Assembly: GCA_014237365.1 (NCBI GenBank)
Contig: JABZFQ010000106.1
Coordinates: forward strand, 1-33,963
Direction: 5' to 3'
DNA length: 33,963 nucleotides
Source: Desulfobacteraceae bacterium
Lineage (GTDB): Bacteria; Desulfobacterota; Desulfobacteria; Desulfobacterales; ETH-SRB1
Shown here: positions 26,884-33,963 of the stretch, one piece after another
Layout: each line of letters begins with the position of its first letter
Numbering within the stretch: the first letter of the stretch is position 1
Program-made: the position numbers and the translations under genes
The notes under the pieces: model-generated
What the model saw: only the letters and a program-made list of their open reading frames with translations
Told to the model about the DNA's origin: nothing
Database searches by the model: none

Positions 26884-28434
26884 TTATTTTTTAAGATATT
26901 TTTTCTTTTCGATCTTCGTTTTTTCCTCTTTTCTTTCCCCTTTTTGGATAATTGAGTGATATTTTTGCGGTATTTGAATCAGCGCTTTTTCGGAAATCGG
27001 CATTTCTCTACTAAGATTGATTGCCAACCCCATTGAAGACAGCTCCTCTAATAGGGCTTTGAATTCATTGCAAGTCGTTTCCATCTCATCAAGTCTCTTT
27101 TCTTTCTGATCAATGCTGAGTTCTCTTTTGTTTTCCGCAATCACAAAATTATACAAGAATGATCCGTCCTTGTTGAATCTCAAATTCAAAAAATTTGACT
27201 GGTTCGGAATGTCAATCAAAAAATCGGATTCTTTCTCAAAATCAATTACTTGCATATCATGCAACACATTATAATTCAGTCTTTCCAAGCCTTGAACCAA
27301 TTGTGTCTTCACAAATTGCCGCTCATTTTCCTTGATAAAATCTTCTTGAATAATCTGCTCATTTTTCTTTCTCAAAACCGCAAACTTTGCCTGGAATTCC
27401 TCATATTCATACGGCTTTATTGTTTTTCTTTGGATCAAAGAAATGCCCAGCGCAAGCAGTTCTCCTTTTTCAGGCTGTAATTGGTCGTGAACCCGAATGT
27501 GGTTGATGCTTCCGATTGCTTTGTATACTTCAGATTTCCAATCATGGATTTTTTCCACTTTTTTGATATCATCAAATAATTCAATATAAAAATATTCATC
27601 TTTTAACGATTGACTCTGGATAAGTTTTTCTAATTGTGCCTGATATTCTTTACGACGCTGTGGATCGTTTATTTCGGATATGAACGCATTGATTGATTCT
27701 ATTCTTGTTTTGATATTTTTCCTTTTTCCTTCAAGATTGATTGATTTTGCAGCATTGGCACAAAAAGAGCCGATCATATTTTGTGGAGCAATATTTTTTG
27801 CAACCTTGTCGCTTGTTTTTATACGCACAGCATTAATGTCTGATTCGCACTTCTTAATATCTTTTTGCAGCTCTGATTTTTTCTCCGATTGAATACGATC
27901 AAAACCAAATTGAAATTCAGCCTTTCTAACTTTCACATTGATATTTTCAATTGATTCTTTGGCCTGGGAAAAAATTTCCGGATATTCATCCTGGATATAG
28001 GAACTTAGATAATGAAGAACCTGCAACTTGAAGGCTGTAAAATTATCTGTGGCATGCTGGTAATGTTTTTCATAGCCAACAAAGGCATGATAATCTTTCT
28101 GTTTGCCTGCAAATTCTACTTGTTCCTTCTGAAGAAGGTCTAAGAAAGATTTCAATTGATCACAAGTCTGTTTCAATTGACAATTATAGTTGTCGTACAG
28201 ATTCTGGTTTATTGTTCCAGTATGATTGATGCTAAAGGGAGCTAACAATTGATTGGCTCTGCTTTGGTTTGATTTTAGGAAGTCGCTGCAATCAAACTCA
28301 ATATTCCTGGCTTTGTCGCAAACACGTGCTTGTGCCAGACAATCCAGCAATGACTGAATTGTTGACTGTAACCGGAATATTTCCTTTAACTTTGGATTAA
28401 ATACATTTACCGAATAGCCCTTGGGACCGCTCAT
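26884..28434 (-). CDS. Coiled-coil protein of unknown function
   Basis: Long charged helical stretches; N-terminus MSGPKGYSVNVFNPKLKEIFRLQ; tightly spaced with the AAA+ gene. Confidence 0.75.
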   Translation of the reverse strand: MSGPKGYSVNVFNPKLKEIFRLQSTIQSLLDCLAQARVCDKARNIEFDCSDFLKSNQSRANQLLAPFSINHTGTINQNLYDNYNCQLKQTCDQLKSFLDLLQKEQVEFAGKQKDYHAFVGYEKHYQHATDNFTAFKLQVLHYLSSYIQDEYPEIFSQAKESIENINVKVRKAEFQFGFDRIQSEKKSELQKDIKKCESDINAVRIKTSDKVAKNIAPQNMIGSFCANAAKSINLEGKRKNIKTRIESINAFISEINDPQRRKEYQAQLEKLIQSQSLKDEYFYIELFDDIKKVEKIHDWKSEVYKAIGSINHIRVHDQLQPEKGELLALGISLIQRKTIKPYEYEEFQAKFAVLRKKNEQIIQEDFIKENERQFVKTQLVQGLERLNYNVLHDMQVIDFEKESDFLIDIPNQSNFLNLRFNKDGSFLYNFVIAENKRELSIDQKEKRLDEMETTCNEFKALLEELSSMGLAINLSREMPISEKALIQIPQKYHSIIQKGERKEEKTKIEKKKYLKK

Positions 28435-28530
28435 GTTATAATAAATCCTGCTGTGATCTATTCTCGACTTTGGTTATTGTTAAAAAAAATTGTAAACACA
28501 ATTCCCATTCACTGCCCTTACAAAAGGATT

Positions 28531-29622
28531 TTATCTGCTTCTTTTGACTTCCTGGACCAGTCTATCCCGAATATAACCCTCTTTACCTCTAATTTTGATA
28601 ACATACCAAACTTTATCTTTTGATATTATTTCAAACTGTTCTCCCTTTTTTACTACGCTAATAATTGAATACTTGGTAGAAGGCCCGGATCGAACATTGG
28701 CTGCGGTGATGTTGATGGTGGCGTAATTTTGCCTCTTATTAGTCCTAACTTTTTGTGCTGGATTTTGTTCGAGACCTGAATTTCCGGCTGAAGAAGCGCT
28801 TAGATTAATAAAAAAGGCAAGCGTAGCAATGAAGAAAATTGTTGAAAGCGCTATGGAAATACTTTTTAGATAAAATTTTTCCTCATTAAACTTGGCAAAA
28901 AATTCAACAATTGTAACTATAAGCAATATCATTCCTGGCATGAAATAGAAAATGGCAACAATTCCAACCAATACAGTTTCCATACCATCATCTGCTGTCC
29001 AATCACCAAACAGACTTATTATGCCAACAGGGATGAACAAGATTATTGAACCAGCAATAACAATAACAAATGTTACCACTGGACCTATTATCAAGAAAAT
29101 AGCAAGCAACCATATTAAAGCAGAACCTTTAATATCAACAAGATCACTCTTTTCCTCAGCATATCTACCAAAATAAAAAGTTGCGGCTGGAATAAAAGAG
29201 ATAAAAATAAGAAAGTTAATTCCATATGCAAAATTATCAGCCAATAGTTCAAGACTTGAAAAATTAATGTTAAAAGGCGTTATGTGCAGCAATATATTTT
29301 GTATCACATTGTTATCTTTTGAACCAAAAGCCATAAGTAGTAATATGAGCATTAGTACAGGCAAAAGAAAAGATACGGCTCCTATTGTGAATAGGAAACA
29401 TTTTTTAAAACCGCTTTTAACAAAACCTCTTGTATGCTCACTGAAATCAGATCGAACACTGTTCCTTGAATTTTCACCAATTGATTCCTCCTTAATGTTG
29501 TGCTTTGTCTCAATTTCTTTTATGAATTTGTTGTATATCTTTTTGGAAAAAGGGATGCTGCCTCTTGGTATAACAATGCTTTCTTCCTTCCCCAGTTGCG
29601 CAAGTGTATTGTTAACAGACAT
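28531..29622 (-). CDS. Multi-TM membrane protein with C-terminal bacterial SH3 domain
   Basis: Several hydrophobic segments; C-terminal INITAANVRSGPSTKYSIISVVKKGEQFEIISKDKVWYVIKIRGKEGYIRDRLV (SH3b). Confidence 0.82.
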   Translation of the reverse strand: MSVNNTLAQLGKEESIVIPRGSIPFSKKIYNKFIKEIETKHNIKEESIGENSRNSVRSDFSEHTRGFVKSGFKKCFLFTIGAVSFLLPVLMLILLLMAFGSKDNNVIQNILLHITPFNINFSSLELLADNFAYGINFLIFISFIPAATFYFGRYAEEKSDLVDIKGSALIWLLAIFLIIGPVVTFVIVIAGSIILFIPVGIISLFGDWTADDGMETVLVGIVAIFYFMPGMILLIVTIVEFFAKFNEEKFYLKSISIALSTIFFIATLAFFINLSASSAGNSGLEQNPAQKVRTNKRQNYATINITAANVRSGPSTKYSIISVVKKGEQFEIISKDKVWYVIKIRGKEGYIRDRLVQEVKRSR

Positions 29623-29623
29623 T

Positions 29624-31585
29624 TTAGAAAAAAAAATCTGTTAATGATTTCCCGAACTTATATTTAATTTGAATATCTTTGGGGGATTTTTTCAAATCAA
29701 ACAAAACATCAGATATTTGAATTTGGCTTTTGATATTTTTGTTGAAAATCGAATATAAAAATTCATCGTATGATAAATTTACATAATTGGAATAATTGTT
29801 TGATTTGAAAAATACCTCTTTTTCTAATTTAAGATACTTGTTCCCATACAAGTTCTTATTCCTGGCAAAAAATAAACCTATATCTTCAACAGTATTGTAT
29901 TCCTTGTTTTCCAGATCCTTAAATACCCTCTTTGCATCAAAGGCATAGAAAAGACTTATTAATTTACTGTCATTTAACCCATCATAAAAATCGCAAACAT
30001 AATCATCAAAATCCAGCCTGGGTGAAATGGATAATGCAGATGATATTTTTTCAATAATACTTTGAACAAGAACTTTTTGTTGTCCTTGTGTTACCGCTTC
30101 AATCTGTCTTAATGTAAATTCAAGCTGGAATATGTAGAATTTGATTTTTTCAAGCGGTGTTATTTTCCAGATATCATCCAGGTGGCTTATAAATCTTTCG
30201 GTTAATTCATCAATCTTTTCTTCCGTCCAGAAGTCATATGTTTTCATATCAATCTGGATGGGTCTTTCCGGCGTAAAGTATCTTAATACAGATTGCTTTA
30301 AGAAGCCTTCTCCATCCTGCTGATAGTTCCTGACCATCTTATCAAATATTTTCTTTCTTCCCAAATCCTGAATATCAGATACCCACCTCAGCAACAAACC
30401 ATAGCCTTCTTTATCCTCAATTAAATCCATATGCCAATCAATATTGTTTTCAATATAGTCAATCAACTCTTCTGTAGTCCTGATAGTTGCTTTGCCAAGC
30501 TTTATAGGCTGTATCGCTGCTTCCGCTTTACTCTTATATTTGATCTCAATATCTTCTCCACTTAGCCATCCTTTAACTTCATTTTCTCCCCAGCGGGACC
30601 CGATATCGTGCAGCGTTAGACCTGCGATCAGATCATTTATTTCAGCGTATTTTGGGTTAAAATCAATGATCGGTTTTTTGGCAAATTGTCTTTCGATTAT
30701 TTTATGCAGGCTGTCACGATTTACTAACTCAGGGTAAATCAGGTGCAAGAGGATCATGCCGAATGAATAGTAATCATTTTTTTCAGAAACAATGCCCCGC
30801 GGCTGTTCCGGAGCCAGATAGAAATTCGTTCCTTTTGTTGTGGAAGTATGCGTAAGCCGTTTTTCCGAAGTCTCTTCGAAAGTCTTTGCAGAGCCATAAT
30901 CTCCGATAATCAGGTCACTCTGCTCTTTGTCAAGATAGAGAATGTTCTCGGGTTTAAGGTCGCAATGGTATATTTTATGGTCATGAAGCGTTCTTATGCC
31001 CTTAAAAATTTCCTGAATAACATTTAATTTCAAAAATTCTATTGTATATTTCTTGCGTATATCGGTTACTGATATCAAATTTGAACCTTCAGCAAACTCA
31101 CTGATTTCATAGCAGAATTTGTTTCGGTACTTACTGGTTCCCGTCCCGAAATCATAAAGCCTGAGAATATCCGGATCGCTAATCGCTTTAATTCGCCTCA
31201 ATGCTTCAGGGTTTGGCTCATCTTTCGGATTCGTAAATTGATAATAGAGTTTTAGGGCAAACGGCTTGCCCTGACTGTTTTTTATCTTATAAATAATTGC
31301 TTCACCGGTCTGGTTTTCAGCGCAAATAATATCTGTAATTTCATATTCTTTGTCATTCAGTTCTATTACATCGCCAACCGCAAGACCGTGAGCAATTGTT
31401 TTATCAATCAATTCTGTTTCTTCAGATTCATAACCAACAGTTTTATCCGCTATTCGAACTTCTTCTTCATATGTTTGAGTTTTGGCTGTTTCATTTTCGT
31501 AACCCACTGTTTTGTTGGAAGCATCGTTTTTGTCGCTGGAATACGGCATGGTTTTCGAAATACTATTTGTTGTATGATCTGTCAT
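29624..31585 (-). CDS. Hanks-type Ser/Thr protein kinase
   Basis: FALKLYYQF; IYHCDLKPENILYL; LIIGDYGSAK; TTKGTNFYLAPEQPRG; DYYSFGMILLHLI. Confidence 0.92.
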   Translation of the reverse strand: MTDHTTNSISKTMPYSSDKNDASNKTVGYENETAKTQTYEEEVRIADKTVGYESEETELIDKTIAHGLAVGDVIELNDKEYEITDIICAENQTGEAIIYKIKNSQGKPFALKLYYQFTNPKDEPNPEALRRIKAISDPDILRLYDFGTGTSKYRNKFCYEISEFAEGSNLISVTDIRKKYTIEFLKLNVIQEIFKGIRTLHDHKIYHCDLKPENILYLDKEQSDLIIGDYGSAKTFEETSEKRLTHTSTTKGTNFYLAPEQPRGIVSEKNDYYSFGMILLHLIYPELVNRDSLHKIIERQFAKKPIIDFNPKYAEINDLIAGLTLHDIGSRWGENEVKGWLSGEDIEIKYKSKAEAAIQPIKLGKATIRTTEELIDYIENNIDWHMDLIEDKEGYGLLLRWVSDIQDLGRKKIFDKMVRNYQQDGEGFLKQSVLRYFTPERPIQIDMKTYDFWTEEKIDELTERFISHLDDIWKITPLEKIKFYIFQLEFTLRQIEAVTQGQQKVLVQSIIEKISSALSISPRLDFDDYVCDFYDGLNDSKLISLFYAFDAKRVFKDLENKEYNTVEDIGLFFARNKNLYGNKYLKLEKEVFFKSNNYSNYVNLSYDEFLYSIFNKNIKSQIQISDVLFDLKKSPKDIQIKYKFGKSLTDFFF

Positions 31586-31612
31586 CGCCTTACCCTTTCA
31601 TGCTCTTGCGGC

Positions 31613-32332
31613 CTAATCTATCACTTCAATCAAAACAGAGCCCAGATTGTCTTCCGCTCCCGTGTCCAAAGCTTTTTGTAAAATAAACTGTGCCTTATCT
31701 ATTAACGGCTTTGAATTGGACAATATTGCTTTAACCTGTTTAATGGTTAGTGATTTAAATAAACCATCGGAAGTCAATAATAAGATGTCTCCAATCAATA
31801 TGTTTCTTAGAACTGTATCAAAATCGAGACAAAGATTATCAGTCTTTCCGCCAAAATAACTGGTGATAGGGCTGTTGTCTTCAAAAGAATCGAGCACCTG
31901 GTCTTCAGTCAGCTTTATCATTGTATTGTTGCGGAAAACAAATGCCTGCGAATCACCGGCATTAACAACCTGAAACTTGTCTTTTTGAACTATTATTCCG
32001 ACAAGCGTGGTTCCGGTTCCATGATAATCCGGATTGGATCGTCCAAAAGTGATTAATTCGGTATTGATTGACTTCAGGATCTTTGACAAATTCTCTTTAA
32101 CGTATTTATCTTCTTTCTTTATTTTTTCCCTGAGTTGTTCAAGGATAAATTGCGCTGCAAATTCGCCGGAAGGACAGCCGCCGATTCCATCTGCAACAAA
32201 ACAAAAACAATCTTCAGCTTCCGATACACAATGAATCCCCTCATCATAAATAGAGTCTTGAATTAATACTCGATCCTGATTAATTTTTCTTTGAGTTCCT
32301 GCATGTAAAAATGCGGCTATATTATATTTCAA
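31613..32332 (-). CDS. PP2C-family Ser/Thr phosphatase
   Basis: HAGTQRKINQDRVLI; FCFVADGIGGCPSGEFAAQFI; VVNAGDSQAFVFRN; LLLTSDGLFKSL; AEDNLGSVLIEV. Confidence 0.92.
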   Translation of the reverse strand: MKYNIAAFLHAGTQRKINQDRVLIQDSIYDEGIHCVSEAEDCFCFVADGIGGCPSGEFAAQFILEQLREKIKKEDKYVKENLSKILKSINTELITFGRSNPDYHGTGTTLVGIIVQKDKFQVVNAGDSQAFVFRNNTMIKLTEDQVLDSFEDNSPITSYFGGKTDNLCLDFDTVLRNILIGDILLLTSDGLFKSLTIKQVKAILSNSKPLIDKAQFILQKALDTGAEDNLGSVLIEVID

Positions 32333-32411
32333 GGTTTCACCTGCCCGCGCATATCATTTTTGTTGGTTTGGACTCAATCCATTCCCAAGGGAACTCATCT
32401 CAAGCCTAAAA

Positions 32412-32434
32412 TAAGATATTAAGCTTATATCTTA
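32412..32434. repeat. Perfect hairpin TAAGATAT-TAAGCTT-ATATCTTA in the gap upstream of the PP2C gene
   Basis: Read directly; no adjacent T-run, so a terminator role is unproven. Confidence 0.6.
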
Positions 32435-32527
32435 TGGCAGATCTGCTGGCTATGACCTAGCGCAAAAGGCTATGTTTTCTATATTTAACTAAAACTCAAC
32501 CGGTTTGAATGCCGTATGTATAACTCT

Positions 32528-33001
32528 TTAAGACAACGATCCGGGTTTCTTCTGGCAAAGACTGACAATTGCCTGGATTGGTATCATCAACAGAGCAAAT
32601 GGCAGCCTGAAGCAAACGCCCATAATGAAACCAAAAGCCGCTCCAAGGCATCCACCGCTTTCTCCCTTTTTTTCAGAATCCTCAAATATATTACCTCCAA
32701 TTTCTATCCCGGTGCGAAACACTCCCTTCATTTGCCTTCCCATATAAGTTCCGGGAGCTACGTACCAAGACGATCCACAAACAGGATGGCTGAGTTTGCC
32801 CAGGAAATGCCATTTGAATGCCCCGGCAGCGTTGCAATTGGGGCATGCACCGGTTACAAGCTTATCTAAGGCATACGAAAGAGTTTTGGCATTGCCTTCT
32901 TCTTCCAATCTTTTCTTGAATTCCTTAATGGTATCCGCAGATACAAAATCATTCTTGTCACAATAGGCATACACTTCTCTCTGAGTTGCTGTGAGTCCCA
33001 T
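32528..33001 (-). CDS. Small zinc-ribbon/transmembrane hypothetical protein (157 aa)
   Basis: Start chosen at MGLTATQREVYAYCDKN, preceded by GGAGGCGACTT; CPNCNAAGAF and hydrophobic C-terminus GGCLGAAFGFIMGVCFRLPFALLMIPIQAIVSL. Confidence 0.65.
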   Translation of the reverse strand: MGLTATQREVYAYCDKNDFVSADTIKEFKKRLEEEGNAKTLSYALDKLVTGACPNCNAAGAFKWHFLGKLSHPVCGSSWYVAPGTYMGRQMKGVFRTGIEIGGNIFEDSEKKGESGGCLGAAFGFIMGVCFRLPFALLMIPIQAIVSLCQKKPGSLS

Positions 33002-33017
33002 AAGTCGCCTCCTTATT

Positions 33018-33293
33018 TTAACTCTTAAACAAGCCGTGTCCTGCAAGAACCAACACCTTGGATTTACCTGCAGGAATAATTGCAACCTCTTTTCTTGATT
33101 CAAGCTGTTCAGCAAGAAATTTTGGCATATCGGAATCAGCGTTGTCAAAATCCTGATGGTTGCCTTTCATCATCATATCCATATTTATTGAATCGACATC
33201 GTTTTCTGATCTAAACAACTTTAACCTGTTTGGATATTTATTTTCCAGTTGCTCAATTTTACTTATATTTTCCTTAATTGCAGTTGCGCGCAT
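33018..33293 (-). CDS. Hypothetical protein (91 aa)
   Basis: ORF with AGGAGG upstream (AATAGGAGGAAAAATC-ATG); no recognised family. Confidence 0.55.
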   Translation of the reverse strand: MRATAIKENISKIEQLENKYPNRLKLFRSENDVDSINMDMMMKGNHQDFDNADSDMPKFLAEQLESRKEVAIIPAGKSKVLVLAGHGLFKS

Positions 33294-33567
33294 GATTTTT
33301 CCTCCTATTACTGTCCAGAAGTTTCTCAGATTAAAAACTACCTGACGTAAATTTTCTCACTTAAGGGCGATTTCGAAAACCCGCAAAATCAGCAGCTACT
33401 TCCACCGCAGTCCTTGCAAATGCTTTTCCCCATAGTCATGGAAATTATACACAACAAAAAACTATTGAAAAATGCCTTTTGAGTCTTCCTCTCACTATTT
33501 GGACAACTTTAATAATCAGCCATAAATATATTCTTCATTAACAAAAACTGTGCAACGAATCAGTTTA

Positions 33568-33723
33568 TTATTTAAGAGAATAGGATTTACATTTTGGGCA
33601 CTGTTTTTTCCCAGGTCCAGCATGGTCATAGCAAAACCATAATCCACATTTTGGACAGTACTTAACTCCGTTGTAACTGGAATCGGTTTTTTTCCCGCAA
33701 ATTGCGCAAGTCACTTTAGCCAT
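33568..33723 (-). CDS. Small zinc-finger protein (51 aa), absent from the supplied ORF track
   Basis: Manual translation MAKVTCAICGKKTDSSYNGVKYCPKCGLWFCYDHAGPGKKQCPKCKSYSLK*; strong GAGGAGG Shine-Dalgarno upstream. Confidence 0.75.
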   Translation of the reverse strand: MAKVTCAICGKKTDSSYNGVKYCPKCGLWFCYDHAGPGKKQCPKCKSYSLK

Positions 33724-33963
33724 GATTTACCTCCTCATTTTAAAGTTTTCTATCAATTCAGACTTTCTTTTAGCCATGAATTCTGTATTGGAAGTTCCGT
33801 TTCCATTATTTCATTCGAGTGTAACCAAAATTGAACATCTATCTATTTAATTTGTAACTTCTCAATAAATGAAGGCTTCAGGTGATGAAATTTGAAAATG
33901 GATGACTGTCTGAGCGCCCTTAGTGAGTCTTAAGAAAAAACATCGCATCCCCCAGTCACGTCA

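Noticed and set aside
33002-33148. Upstream extension of the 157-aa protein (206-aa version in the ORF track)
   Set aside because: Overlaps the 33018-33293 gene, and a strong GGAGG sits just before the ATG at 33001.
23728-33723. Calling the kinase cluster a T6SS
   Set aside because: No TssB/C, Hcp, VgrG, TssJLM or other structural genes visible; only regulatory and ClpV-like analogues are present.
1-33963. rRNA or tRNA genes
   Set aside because: No recognisable rRNA sequence or tRNA cloverleaf noted by eye; not excluded computationally.

Overview
This window looks like a segment of an anaerobic bacterial chromosome, plausibly a Desulfobacterota-like sulfate reducer; that taxonomy is inferred from gene content only. 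There are five blocks. (1) The left edge (~1-1080) holds a decayed integron-type or tyrosine integrase 5' fragment, nested inverted repeats, and one small repeat inserted inside another. (2) A minus-strand block (~1059-7934) resembles acetyl-CoA/C1 metabolism accessory genes: RACo-like ASKHA protein, MBL hydrolase, AcuB-like CBS protein, AcuC-like deacetylase, CooC-like ATPase and ETF-quinone oxidoreductase. (3) A plus-strand Mrp/Mbh-type cation/proton antiporter operon (8425-16190) has split A-type subunits and three NuoL/M/N-like subunits, followed by a small ORF and a UbiD-family decarboxylase. (4) A repeat-rich zone (~18500-23710) carries two closely related AAA-ATPase/PD-(D/E)XK-like genes. 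(5) A compact minus-strand cluster (~23728-33723) encodes a PP2C phosphatase, a Ser/Thr kinase, an SH3b membrane protein, a coiled-coil protein, a ClpB/ClpV-like AAA+ protein, a small NrdG-like radical SAM protein and an FHA/zinc-ribbon protein, with small proteins upstream. Block 5 is the best candidate for an undescribed system. It resembles the T6SS threonine-phosphorylation module (PpkA/PppA/Fha/ClpV) but lacks T6SS structural genes here and adds a radical SAM enzyme. The kinase N-terminus carries five K-T-x-x-[Y/H] motifs that could be phospho-docking sites for the FHA protein. At least five families of small inverted-repeat elements are present; some are nested, and some contribute the C-terminal codons of genes. 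No database searches were run; all assignments are motif reading by eye.
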